From NCBI GenBank assembly GCA_031282565.1, contig JAITDL010000002.1:1-28702 (forward strand): a stretch of 28,702 nucleotides of DNA, written 5' to 3'. Below, piece by piece: positions 8,041 through 16,055 of the stretch (positions are counted from its first letter, which is position 1; the number at the start of each line of letters is the position of its first letter). Source of the stretch: Puniceicoccales bacterium. Its GTDB lineage: Bacteria > Verrucomicrobiota > Verrucomicrobiia > Opitutales > JAIRLM01. A program made the translations under genes and the position numbers. The notes beneath the pieces are model-generated. The model was not told the origin of the DNA. It worked only from the letters and a program-made list of their open reading frames with translations, and did no database searches.

Positions 8041-9117
8041 ATGGACTTGGAATTTTCAGATCCGGCGGCGATGGTCAAAAATCTTCGCCGTTTGCCAGCT
8101 GAACTTGGAGCCCGTCTCAATTCAGTTTGCGATGGTCCGACGCTCGAAGCGGTAAAAGCTGAATTCTTTGGTCCGCACGGAGCCATGACTTTGCTGTGTA
8201 AGTCGATGACAAAGCTCCAAAAGGGTGATAGGCCGGCGGTTGGCAGTGTCGTCAACGAAGTTAGGAATGAACTCACAGTGGCGCTGGCTGCGGCCGAAGA
8301 TCGCATAGTGACTGCCGCAGTGGCTGCGAAGCTTGGCAAGCGGCCAGATCCGACACTTTCCTCCGCCGCTGCAATTTCCGGACTGAGACATCCGCTGTCA
8401 ATCGTGCGGGACCGTGCCGTGGAAATTTTTCGCTCCATGGGTTTTTCCATAGCGGAAGCCACTGAAATTGAAACGGAATGGCATTGCTTTGACGCACTTA
8501 ACATGCCAACGTCCCATGCCGCGCGAGACAGCATGGACACGTTCTATTTGCCCGATGATGTTGAAGTTGCCAACGTTAAAAAACACGAAGATGGCGACGG
8601 CCGCTACCTGCTGCGAACGCACACTTCTTCGGTGCAAATCAGGGAGTTAAAAAAGGGAAACCTGCCGCTGCGCATAATAGCACCGGGACGAGTTTTCCGC
8701 CGCGACACGACTGACGCGACGCACAGCGCCAACTTCCATCAGATAGACATCATACACGTAGACAGGAACGTATCTGTCGCGGATCTCCGCCACACCATTG
8801 ATTTTTTCCTTGGCTGCCTCTTCGGCGCAGGAGTCGAAACCCGCTATCGGCCAAGTTTTTTCCCATTCACGGAGCCAAGTTTCGAAGTGGACGTGCGCTC
8901 AAAAAATTTAGGCAAGCTAAGTAACACGTGGATAGAAATCCTCGGCTGCGGCATGATAGATCCGAAGGTCTTCGAAGCGGTTGCCATAGACGCAGATGAA
9001 TGGTCTGGCCAGGCCTGGGGAATCGGTCTCGAGCGCATAGCAATGCTTATCTACGGCATAGACGACGTGCGCCATTTTTACCGCAATGACCGTCGCTTTC
9101 TCCAGCAATTTAACTAA
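8041..9117 (+). CDS. pheS: Phenylalanine-tRNA ligase, alpha subunit
   Basis: This is the catalytic subunit of the heterotetrameric class II enzyme that charges tRNA-Phe. It has 358 residues from ATG 8041; the frame extends back to a GTG at 8011 inside rplT, which is less likely. An N-terminal helical region is followed by the class II core: the HPLSIVRDRAVEIFRSMGF start of the catalytic domain, motif 2 GRVFRRDTTDATH, and motif 3 as GIGLERIAMLIYGIDDVR near the C-terminus, preceded by the family signature GCGMIDPKV. pheT, which encodes the beta subunit and is often next in other bacteria, is not adjacent here; hemW follows and overlaps the pheS end by 32 bases. Chlamydia also separates pheS from pheT. 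Confidence 0.97.
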   Translation: MDLEFSDPAAMVKNLRRLPAELGARLNSVCDGPTLEAVKAEFFGPHGAMTLLCKSMTKLQKGDRPAVGSVVNEVRNELTVALAAAEDRIVTAAVAAKLGKRPDPTLSSAAAISGLRHPLSIVRDRAVEIFRSMGFSIAEATEIETEWHCFDALNMPTSHAARDSMDTFYLPDDVEVANVKKHEDGDGRYLLRTHTSSVQIRELKKGNLPLRIIAPGRVFRRDTTDATHSANFHQIDIIHVDRNVSVADLRHTIDFFLGCLFGAGVETRYRPSFFPFTEPSFEVDVRSKNLGKLSNTWIEILGCGMIDPKVFEAVAIDADEWSGQAWGIGLERIAMLIYGIDDVRHFYRNDRRFLQQFN

Positions 9118-10234
9118 CTATGGCCTAGGGCTCTACGTCCATGTGCCATTTTGCCCGAATCGCTGCGCCTACTGCGCCTTCTACGGTGAACCGCCGCGGC
9201 GGCTGAATATAGATAACTATTTGCAGTGCATCGAACTTGAGTGGAGACTGCGCAGCTGCGGCAGTTGCCCGGAAACAATTTACTTCGGCGGAGGAACGCC
9301 GGGAGTTCTCAGCTGCAGCGATTTTGAGAAAATTCATCGCTCGCTCGCCATTGAAAATTTGCCCAAACTGCGCGAATGGACCGTGGAATTTTCGCCGGCA
9401 ACAGTTCGCCGCGAAAAACTTAGGCTGCTCCACGATCTCGGCGTAACGCGCATATCGCTTGGCGTGCAAAGCTTCGACGACGGCACATTGGCTGCTCTCG
9501 GACGGCGGCAGACAGCCAAGAAGTCATTGGAAGCCTACGATCTAATCAGGGAATTTGATTTTTCCGTAAATCTAGATCTTATTTTCGCAGCTCCAGGACA
9601 GACACTTAGCCAATGGGTGGACGATTTAGCCAGCGCCGTTGAGCTCGGGCCCGACCACCTATCAACCTACTGCCTAACGGTCGAGGACGGCGCGCCGCTG
9701 TGGAAAAACACCAAACCGGTGGCAGCTATTTCCAGGGATTACGAATTCTACGCGGAAACGTGGAACTTCCTCGGAGAGAAAGGCTACGACCACTACGAGG
9801 TGTCAAATTTTTGCAGGCCAGGATGTCGCTGCCTACACAACTGCAACAGCTGGGCAATGGGTCAATGGCTGGGACTAGGTCCCTCGGCGGCATCACAATT
9901 TGGTCGCCGCAGATTTCGCAATGTGGCAAATTTAAATGGATGGATTTGCGGGATGCGCGCCGGCAAGCCGCTGGAAGAGGATGTGGTCACCGTCACGGAC
10001 CAACTACTTCTCCAGGATTCAATTATCTTCGGTCTACGGACCGCCGACGGCATTTCCACTGAGCTCCTGGCGGCCGCCGAACGCTTCCGATGGGATGGCC
10101 TTGGCGAACTATTTAAAGACTTCCACAGCAACGGTTTCATAGAAATAGGCGACGGCCGCATCAGGCCAACCGATCGCGGACTAATGTTGGCCGACGGACT
10201 CGCCGTTGAGGTGCTCTGCCGCTGCAATTTCTGA
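9086..10234 (+). CDS. hemW: Radical SAM haem chaperone HemW
   Basis: This 382-residue protein belongs to the HemN/HemW family of radical SAM enzymes. The cluster motif CPNRCAYCAF gives C23, C27 and C30 for the 4Fe-4S cluster. The residue two after the last Cys is Phe; coproporphyrinogen dehydrogenase HemN has a fourth Cys there, so HemW is the better call. YFGGGTP follows, then the C-terminal domain with CLHNCNSW and GLGPSAAS, in place of the usual HN..YW and GLGAGA. HemW binds haem and is thought to deliver it to membrane partners. ATG 9086 is the only plausible start before the cluster motif; it lies inside the pheS 3' end, so translation is probably coupled to pheS. Confidence 0.93.
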   Translation: MTVAFSSNLTNYGLGLYVHVPFCPNRCAYCAFYGEPPRRLNIDNYLQCIELEWRLRSCGSCPETIYFGGGTPGVLSCSDFEKIHRSLAIENLPKLREWTVEFSPATVRREKLRLLHDLGVTRISLGVQSFDDGTLAALGRRQTAKKSLEAYDLIREFDFSVNLDLIFAAPGQTLSQWVDDLASAVELGPDHLSTYCLTVEDGAPLWKNTKPVAAISRDYEFYAETWNFLGEKGYDHYEVSNFCRPGCRCLHNCNSWAMGQWLGLGPSAASQFGRRRFRNVANLNGWICGMRAGKPLEEDVVTVTDQLLLQDSIIFGLRTADGISTELLAAAERFRWDGLGELFKDFHSNGFIEIGDGRIRPTDRGLMLADGLAVEVLCRCNF

Positions 10235-10328
10235 TGATTTTCAACGGAAAGTGACACACATCAAAACAGTCAACACACTAAGACAAAACAGTTTGAATTG
10301 CATATGTAAAAAAACAACCACAGGGCGT

Positions 10329-10333
10329 AGGAG
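10329..10333 (+). promoter_or_regulatory. Shine-Dalgarno site of miaB
   Basis: AGGAG lies five bases before ATG 10339 and supports that start over the in-frame ATG 10402, which has no such site. Confidence 0.75.
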
Positions 10334-10338
10334 TTCGT

Positions 10339-11718
10339 ATGCCGCAGAAATCGCCGCCGTTTGCCGTTGCCAGCGGCCAGCTGCGGCGACATTCCATCGC
10401 CATGGGACGTTCCATTTGCGTTTTTACGTTTGGGTGCCAGATGAATTGCCGCGATTCGGAAACCATGGAGGCAGTTCTGGAGGAAAGCGGCCATCTGATT
10501 GTGGCGGAAAAAGATGCCGATGTCGCCATAGTTAACAGCTGCAGTGTGCGCGAATTCGCCGAAGAGAAGGCGATCAACCGATTGCGATCGCTGGTCCTGC
10601 GAAAAAAGAAACAAAAAGATTTCCTGGTTGGAGTGGCCGGATGCATGGCTCAACGTCTTGGAGGTGAATTGTTTTCCCTGGTCCCAGGTCTGGACTTCGC
10701 CATTGGCACTGGAAATTTTCACCGCGTTGGAGAAGCCCTTGGGCGAGCGATAAATGGCGAGGATCGCGTTCTGCTAATTGACTCATCTGAACCCTACGGA
10801 CGGCAAGCCAGGAGGTACGGATCACTTCGGCCGTCGGCCAATCTGTCAATCGGCAGCGGCTGCCCCATGCGCTGCAGCTACTGCATCGTGCCGCAGGTGC
10901 GCGGGTCGTTCTCCAGCAGGCCCATGGAAGACATTGTATCCGAGGCTCGCCAGCTGGCCATGGCCGGCACGAGGGAAGTTGTTCTTCTTGGACAAATTGT
11001 TAACATGTATGGCTTTAGACAGCTTCCAACCATTTGCGCTAAAAGTCCCTTCGTGCAGCTGCTGGAACGCATCCACGACGTCGACGGCATCGACCGCATC
11101 AGATTTCTGTCGCCACATCCCTGCGGTTTCCGCGACGATTTGATGAGCTGCTTTGAACGACTGCCAAAGCTATGCCGCGCAGTGCATTTGCCACTGCAAA
11201 GTGGCTCCAACCGCGTGCTGCGCGCCATGGGTCGCGGCTATTCCATTGAACGCGCTCTTTCGATTATTAAAAGCTTACGTAACACAATGGAAGACTGCTC
11301 CATATCAACGGATTTGATCGTCGGATTCCCAGGAGAAAGCGACGAAGATTTCCAGCTTACAGCGAACCTGTTCAATGAGATTGATTTCGACATGGCCTAT
11401 CTGTTCAAGTTTAGTCCAAGAGCTGGGACCGCTGCGGCAACTTTACCGAATCAAATTCCAACGGAAGTTGTAGAAGAGCGGCACAGAATACTGCTCGGCA
11501 AACTAGCGGAAACGTCTCTCCGCAGAAATAAACTTTTTCTCGGCAAGACGCTGTCCGTTCTGGCGGAAGGTAAATCGAAAAAAGATCCGGCTGTGCTAGT
11601 TGGACACAGTCACCAGGAAAAAAAAGTGTTTTTTCCGGCACCGGCGGAAATCGTCGGCTCCATTGTCAAAGTAACTGTCATTAGTGCTTCCGTTGCAGCA
11701 CTTTCGGGGAAAATATAG
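10339..11718 (+). CDS. miaB: tRNA-2-methylthio-N6-dimethylallyladenosine synthase
   Basis: This radical SAM methylthiotransferase adds a methylthio group to i6A37 in tRNAs reading UNN codons. It has 459 residues. The N-terminal UPF0004 domain has the auxiliary-cluster cysteines in FTFGCQMNCRDSE (C33), VNSCSVRE (C68) and VAGCMAQR (C102). The radical SAM motif is SGCPMRCSYC (C175, C179, C182), followed by IVPQVRGSFSSRP. The usual GQNVNSYG is GQIVNMYG here. A TRAM-like RNA-binding domain covers about the last 65 residues. The dual-cluster layout and CSVRE favour MiaB over RimO or MtaB. The N-terminus is about 20 residues longer than usual but has a good ribosome-binding site. About 105 bases separate it from hemW, without a clear terminator. 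Confidence 0.93.
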   Translation: MPQKSPPFAVASGQLRRHSIAMGRSICVFTFGCQMNCRDSETMEAVLEESGHLIVAEKDADVAIVNSCSVREFAEEKAINRLRSLVLRKKKQKDFLVGVAGCMAQRLGGELFSLVPGLDFAIGTGNFHRVGEALGRAINGEDRVLLIDSSEPYGRQARRYGSLRPSANLSIGSGCPMRCSYCIVPQVRGSFSSRPMEDIVSEARQLAMAGTREVVLLGQIVNMYGFRQLPTICAKSPFVQLLERIHDVDGIDRIRFLSPHPCGFRDDLMSCFERLPKLCRAVHLPLQSGSNRVLRAMGRGYSIERALSIIKSLRNTMEDCSISTDLIVGFPGESDEDFQLTANLFNEIDFDMAYLFKFSPRAGTAAATLPNQIPTEVVEERHRILLGKLAETSLRRNKLFLGKTLSVLAEGKSKKDPAVLVGHSHQEKKVFFPAPAEIVGSIVKVTVISASVAALSGKI

Positions 11719-11851
11719 GGCCAGCCATCGTTGCCACTTGCCGCGCAGAGGCCAACTAGGAGTTCACGCCTGTGCCGATGCAGCTTGGATATTTTCCTTG
11801 CTCTCCGCCAAAACTCTCAAAGGGTCTCGACGCGGATTGCGCGCATATACA

Positions 11852-12655
11852 ATGTCGACCTGTAACTTTCACATCTGGGGAATTCTAAATTGCACTCCCG
11901 ATTCATTTTCCGACGGAGATCCAGCTGCCACAACGGAAAATTTCATTGCTAGAGGATTGGAGCTCATCGCCGACGGAGCCGACGTGCTTGATGTCGGTGG
12001 CGCATCGAGCCGCGCCGGTGCTGCGAACGTTACAGTGGACGAAGAATTGGCGCGCGTTTTGCCGACGATTGAAGGCCTGCGAAGACGCTGCGCCGTAAGA
12101 ATTTCCATAGACACTTTTCGCCCAGAGGTTGCCGATGCAGCGTTATCTGCCGGGGCAACCATCGTCAACGACATCAACGGGTTGCGCGATTCTAACTCAA
12201 TGGCCGAAGTGGTTGCAAATCATGGGGCTAGCGTCGTTGCCATGCACCGGCGGCCGGAGGTGTTTTGCGGCGGAGACATCCTCGACGATATCATAGAACT
12301 CTGGGGCCAGTCGCTGTCCATTGCCAAAGAAGTTGGCATTGGAGCCGAGCGAATTATGCTTGACCCTGGACTCGGCGAGGGATTTCACAAGCCGTTGGAG
12401 CAGAACCTCCGCATTCTAAAAAACTTCCACAAGTTGCGCAGAGCGTTCCCGGCGTGCGAAATACTATTTGCGGCATCGCGGAAATCATTCCTAGGAACAA
12501 TTTCAAATGAGCATTGTCCGCGAGAACGCGATTGCATCTCCGCCGCAGCGGCCTATGGAGCCTACGGGGCTGGATTGAGAAATTTCCGCGTGCACAACGT
12601 GGCGCTTACGAAAAATATCCTTATGCTGGCGAGGGCGATAGATGAATCCCGGTGA
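11852..12655 (+). CDS. folP: Dihydropteroate synthase
   Basis: The enzyme condenses p-aminobenzoate with dihydropterin pyrophosphate in folate synthesis and is the sulfonamide target. From ATG 11852 it has 267 residues, the normal size; the open frame upstream to 11684 overlaps miaB and has no family similarity. Motifs in order are GILNCTPDSFSDGD near the start, ADVLDVGGASSRAGA (usually DVGGESTRPGA), ISIDTFRPEVADAA, IVNDINGL, the pterin-site DPGLGEGFHKPLEQN (usually DPGIGFGK...N), ASRKSFLG, and RVHNVA at the C-terminus. All substrate-site blocks are present, but several are divergent. It overlaps the folB-folK fusion by 14 bases, which implies an operon. Confidence 0.93.
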   Translation: MSTCNFHIWGILNCTPDSFSDGDPAATTENFIARGLELIADGADVLDVGGASSRAGAANVTVDEELARVLPTIEGLRRRCAVRISIDTFRPEVADAALSAGATIVNDINGLRDSNSMAEVVANHGASVVAMHRRPEVFCGGDILDDIIELWGQSLSIAKEVGIGAERIMLDPGLGEGFHKPLEQNLRILKNFHKLRRAFPACEILFAASRKSFLGTISNEHCPRERDCISAAAAYGAYGAGLRNFRVHNVALTKNILMLARAIDESR

Positions 12656-13511
12656 CATCATTTCATCGCTTCGTACAAATTGTCGCAGGGGACGCGTTTT
12701 TGCCGAACATGTTCCACTGCGCTGCATTTGCGGCGTATTTGACTGGGAACGCCTTGAGCCCAGTACACTATTTGCCGACATTGCAATCACATACGACTGG
12801 AGCGACTGCGTTGCAAGTGACGAGATCGCCGATGCCCTTGACTATGCGGCAGTTGCATCGGAAGCCATGGCCTTCGCCGAGAAGACGCAGTATCATCTGG
12901 TGGAAAGTCTTGCGAACTCAATCTGCCGCCATCTGCTGTCAACTTTCCGGAGAGCACTGGCCGTTGAATTGAAAATCAAAAAAAAACATCCAAGTTATTC
13001 CGGGACAAGCACTTCATTTGCATGTGCGACCTCCGAGCGGCGATCATTGGCCGTTCTTGGAATTGGCAGCAATCTGGGTGACAGCAATTTAGCGATAAAA
13101 GAAACTGTGAAGCTGATTGGAGCAATTCCGCACTGCCGGTTGCTGCGCAGTTCGTCACTCCACCGCACGGCGCCGCTGCTATTTACTGAACAGCCTGAAT
13201 TTCTCAATCGGGCGCTGCTAATCGAAACACTGCTAAGTCCAGCTGAATTACTTGGCGAAACTCAGGCCATCGAAAATGCCATGGGACGTCTTCGGCAGGT
13301 GCGCCATGGGCCGAGGACCATTGACATCGACCTGCTATTATTTGAAGGCGTTACCTCATCGGCAATTGCGCTGACCGTTCCGCACCATGGACTGCGTTCG
13401 CGCCGCTTCTGCATCGAGGAACTGGCCGACCTAGGTCTAGGCATAGTCCCTGAAACAGAATCGGTAATGGAGCAGGGATGCGAGCAGATCGAACCAGGTG
13501 AAAGCTTTTAG
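12642..13511 (+). CDS. Bifunctional dihydroneopterin aldolase / HPPK (FolB-FolK fusion)
   Basis: This 289-residue fusion supplies the substrate of FolP. The N-terminal FolB domain (about 20-118) has CGVFDWERL with E36, the ALDYAAV block with Y68, and VESLANSI with E88; the catalytic Lys is probably among the Lys residues at 111-115. The C-terminal FolK domain (about 136-265) begins GIGSNLGD and has SSLHRTAPL, QPEFLNRA, GPRTIDIDLLLFEG with the metal-binding Asp pair, and VPHHGLRSRRF. FolB converts dihydroneopterin to 6-hydroxymethyldihydropterin and FolK pyrophosphorylates it. Together with FolP this gives three consecutive steps encoded side by side. The order FolB-FolK in one chain is known from other bacteria. 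Confidence 0.92.
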   Translation: MNPGDIISSLRTNCRRGRVFAEHVPLRCICGVFDWERLEPSTLFADIAITYDWSDCVASDEIADALDYAAVASEAMAFAEKTQYHLVESLANSICRHLLSTFRRALAVELKIKKKHPSYSGTSTSFACATSERRSLAVLGIGSNLGDSNLAIKETVKLIGAIPHCRLLRSSSLHRTAPLLFTEQPEFLNRALLIETLLSPAELLGETQAIENAMGRLRQVRHGPRTIDIDLLLFEGVTSSAIALTVPHHGLRSRRFCIEELADLGLGIVPETESVMEQGCEQIEPGESF

Positions 13512-13549
13512 CACTTGGTTGTGAAATATTTTCCCGCACAAACCCTAGG

Positions 13550-13933
13550 CTAGGCGCTGGCGCCGCATCGCATTCCGGCAGTTGATAACATCCACAGCGT
13601 AAGTCCGTTCAAGAATGAACTACCAACGATCGCACCATTGCTAGGATTCCATTCCGCAACCAATTTTTCATGTCTGCGCAGATCAATTTGCCACGCGACC
13701 AATATCACTATGGCGCCCAAAAAACCTGTCAGCAGTGAAATCGCAATGAACAGCGGCACTCCGTATGACCGCATGTGTAGAGTTTCAAGAACCTTTCCAA
13801 TGTCTTGGTTACCATAGATGTCATCGAGTTTCTTCCCGTCTATGTCGCCAATTTTATTGGCCGCGGTCACGACAAACTCACCAGCCCCAAAAAATAGCGC
13901 AAACCATGGCGCCTTAATGTTGTCAACGTTCAT
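13550..13933 (-). CDS. Small uncharacterised membrane protein
   Basis: The predicted product has 127 residues. A strong membrane helix spans about 57-83 (VPLFIAISLLTGFLGAIVIL), with weaker hydrophobic stretches at about 8-24 and 100-120. Basic residues (DLRRHEK) follow the strong helix. No family is recognised. The gene is convergent with the folB-folK fusion, 38 bases from its stop. The hydrophobic pattern and the absence of a competing plus-strand gene support it. A TTGCAA centred at 13966-13971 lies 38 bases before the start on the minus strand, followed at normal spacing by AAATAA; this could be a weak promoter with a short leader. Confidence 0.55.
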   Translation of the reverse strand: MNVDNIKAPWFALFFGAGEFVVTAANKIGDIDGKKLDDIYGNQDIGKVLETLHMRSYGVPLFIAISLLTGFLGAIVILVAWQIDLRRHEKLVAEWNPSNGAIVGSSFLNGLTLWMLSTAGMRCGASA

Positions 13934-14056
13934 AGTGTCTTTTTATTTGGAATGTGATGGAGATATTGCAAACAAAAAATATACTCGTGAAGAAAATTTC
14001 CATCGGAATTTTTGAAAATCCTTGACAAATCGATACTTATATCCCACCGGAATCCC

Positions 14057-14389
14057 ATGGACAAAGTCACAAAGATTCCGCAGGCGCCAGATTTCACAGA
14101 AATTGAAATTCGATATCTAGACGACGAGTCGGAGTCATTAACAGCCACCGTGCTGGCCTCGAAATGAGGCCCCGGAGTAGTTCTTGGCTTCATGGATGGT
14201 GTTGTAGTGGAGAAGTTTGTCTCCGGTCGCACAGCCATCCTCCATGCGAGCGGAGCGGCGTTTCTCGTCCACAAAGTAGTCTTCATCCAATACCTGCCAG
14301 TTACTGGAGAGGGATTCGCAGAGGCGCTTATGCAAATTAGCGCCAAATCAGTCGAATACGACTATCAGTCCGACGGCGAAACAGATTAA
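14057..14389 (+). pseudogene. Small uncharacterised gene interrupted by in-frame TGA
   Basis: From ATG 14057 the frame reads 36 codons, meets TGA at 14165-14167, then continues 73 more codons to a TAA at 14387-14389. The two parts read as one protein of about 110 residues: an acidic N-terminal part with TEIEIRYLDDESESL, then GPGVVLGFMDGVVVEKF and a C-terminal QISAKSVEYDY. No family is recognised. The TGA could come from a single C-to-T change of CGA. It lies within a perfect inverted repeat at 14155-14171. Alternatives are a 65-residue gene starting at ATG 14192 (GGAG stands 14 bases before it), a sequencing error, or programmed readthrough. TTGACA at 14022-14027 lies 35 bases before ATG 14057. 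Confidence 0.45.
14155..14171 (+). repeat. Perfect inverted repeat around the in-frame TGA
   Basis: GGCCTC and GAGGCC form a 6-bp stem around the loop GAAAT. The TGA at 14165-14167 begins in the last loop base and continues into the stem. No T-run follows, so it is not a terminator. Confidence 0.6.
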
Positions 14390-14502
14390 TTATAGATCTA
14401 TTCACTGAAAGTTGGGTGCCAACGGCATATCATACAGCCCACCAAATTAGTTGTTGAATTTTGCTTGACACCCGTCAAAATGCATCATGACCTCGTGCTA
14501 CG

Positions 14503-16014
14503 ATGAACGCCGTAGCTCTCACCACCGCCGGTAGTGCGCCAATAGAAACTGGAAATGCAATTCCCGCAGATGTAAAACCGACGTCTACATTTTTCATTGC
14601 CATGCGAAAAATAGGTGCCGTACTCTACGTGCTATTTCTACCTGTAATCACACCGTTTGCTGCGATTTTCTTCCTCTGTGGAGGATTTTTAATTGACGGC
14701 TACTGGGTTAAGTTTTTCGGAACCGTCACCATGCTATGGAATGGCGATCAGCAATTGAATGGAAATTCTGAAGTGGCCGTCGAAGTTGGTAGGTGCCAGG
14801 ATGATGAAACTCACAACGATTGGGAGACGGAAATTCAGAACCGCGACGTGGCAGTTGAGCCGACGACGGAAATTCCAGTTGAAGTTGATGAGACTAAGGC
14901 ACAAGCCATTGCCACAGTTGCCACCGCCGCAGGTGGCACGCCCATCGCGGTTGGGCAGGGTTCCAATGTTGGGCCTAATGGCGACGACGCTGACACTGGC
15001 AGCGCTAATCCACCCGCTTCGGAAATTCAATCCGCTCCGGAAATTCCACCCGCTTCGGCAATTGCGCAGGAAGATCATGCGGACATATCGCAGCCGGTTG
15101 ACAGTCAAACTAGGCTTAAAAATGTGACACAGACAACTGCTGCAGAAGTGGTCGTACTCGTCGGCAATCCATCGAACATCGCCAATAAAGGTCATCAGCC
15201 CGTCGTCGTTATACCGTCGCCGATTAATTGCCGCCGGACACCCAGAACAGCAGCGATGCTTCGTTATTTATTTACGCCCGGCCGTATGTTTTACAGTGGA
15301 ACAAATCCTATCGCCCCAACGACACCGTTTTCTTTGCCTGGCGCTCAGACTCCTCAGTTACCCAACTTACAACTAATGCTGTGCTACGACGGCGATGCAG
15401 CAACGACCAGTCGCGGAGCAGGCAAAACAGCTGCAGACTTTCCAGTTCCAGGCCGCGACCGAGCGCTATTGAGCGTTCGCGCATATGACTATGGACGGTT
15501 AGCAGAAATCAATAAAAAACATAACCCAGACCTCATAATTGATTTTTGTTCACATAGCTGCCTATCTGAATCAGCATTATTCGAAAGCGATTCTACTGGA
15601 AACGAACAAATGCTTTACACAAAATATGAGTCACAAGATCTAAAACGCACTGTGTTACATGCATTGCCGCCAAGCAGACAAGCAACTACGGAGTTCTATG
15701 CCCATTGGTGCGTCGAGCAAATATGTGCGCTTAAAGCACGTAAGGCAGTAATCGTATTGTGTGCACGCGCAGTAACAGATGTTTCAACATTCCAAGTGAA
15801 ATTTGGAGAAGAACTTGAACTGCAGCCTCAAGCGGAATGTTCGGATATGAGGGTATTTGTGACAATTGGACAGCCGCCGGAACCTGCCGGCGAAGTGCGA
15901 GGACAAAATGGTGGCGCAACGTCGGCACTTGTTCGGGCTATTAGTGCTTTGTCAACAGGACTTAAGGCAGTGCTCATAGGCGCGACGACTTGGCTAGTTG
16001 GCGTGAATCATTAA
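14503..16014 (+). CDS. Uncharacterised membrane-associated protein with repeat-rich linker
   Basis: No family is recognised. The product has 503 residues. A long hydrophobic stretch at about 36-66, with a Pro-containing middle, may form one helix or a short hairpin. Residues 85-250 are low-complexity, rich in Ala, Thr, Pro and acidic residues, and include a six-residue repeat (PPASEI, QSAPEI, PPASAI). A C-terminal domain of about 200 residues begins near RALLSVRAYDYGRL and contains DLIIDFCSHSCL and a beta-like AVIVLCARAV. A final hydrophobic, possibly amphipathic segment (LSTGLKAVLIGATTWLVGV) ends the protein. The architecture, an N-terminal membrane segment, a disordered linker and a C-terminal domain, parallels the tandem paralogues, but I see no convincing sequence match. 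TTGACA at 14465-14470 lies 38 bases before the ATG. The gene is convergent with glgP. Confidence 0.8.
   Translation: MNAVALTTAGSAPIETGNAIPADVKPTSTFFIAMRKIGAVLYVLFLPVITPFAAIFFLCGGFLIDGYWVKFFGTVTMLWNGDQQLNGNSEVAVEVGRCQDDETHNDWETEIQNRDVAVEPTTEIPVEVDETKAQAIATVATAAGGTPIAVGQGSNVGPNGDDADTGSANPPASEIQSAPEIPPASAIAQEDHADISQPVDSQTRLKNVTQTTAAEVVVLVGNPSNIANKGHQPVVVIPSPINCRRTPRTAAMLRYLFTPGRMFYSGTNPIAPTTPFSLPGAQTPQLPNLQLMLCYDGDAATTSRGAGKTAADFPVPGRDRALLSVRAYDYGRLAEINKKHNPDLIIDFCSHSCLSESALFESDSTGNEQMLYTKYESQDLKRTVLHALPPSRQATTEFYAHWCVEQICALKARKAVIVLCARAVTDVSTFQVKFGEELELQPQAECSDMRVFVTIGQPPEPAGEVRGQNGGATSALVRAISALSTGLKAVLIGATTWLVGVNH
15010..15063 (+). repeat. Three tandem 18-bp repeats
   Basis: Units at 15010-15027, 15028-15045 and 15046-15063 share the pattern C-A/C-C/T-CCGCT-C/T-CGG-A/C-AATT. 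In frame they encode PPASEI, QSAPEI and PPASAI within the linker of the surrounding gene. Units one and three differ at one base. Confidence 0.8.
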
Positions 16015-16055
16015 ATTAAACGCGAAAGTGGAGCTGCAGAGTAAAAATCAGCCAA

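Noticed and set aside
8022..8540. 172-codon minus-strand frame opposite pheS
   Set aside because: pheS is well conserved on the plus strand and the antisense product has shadow-like composition.
11684..11851. 5' extension of folP into miaB
   Set aside because: No similarity to FolP before the MSTCNFHIWGILNCTPDS start at 11852, and it overlaps the miaB end.
14155..14171. Hairpin as an intrinsic terminator
   Set aside because: No T-run follows the stem.
14155..14200. Selenocysteine insertion at the TGA at 14165
   Set aside because: Bacterial SECIS hairpins lie just downstream of the UGA; here the hairpin encloses it, and no further stem with a proper apical loop was seen.
14465..14503. Complete sigma-70 promoter before the gene at 14503
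   Set aside because: TTGACA is perfect, but no acceptable -10 box stands at 16-18 bases; only the -35-like element is reported, as part of a pattern.
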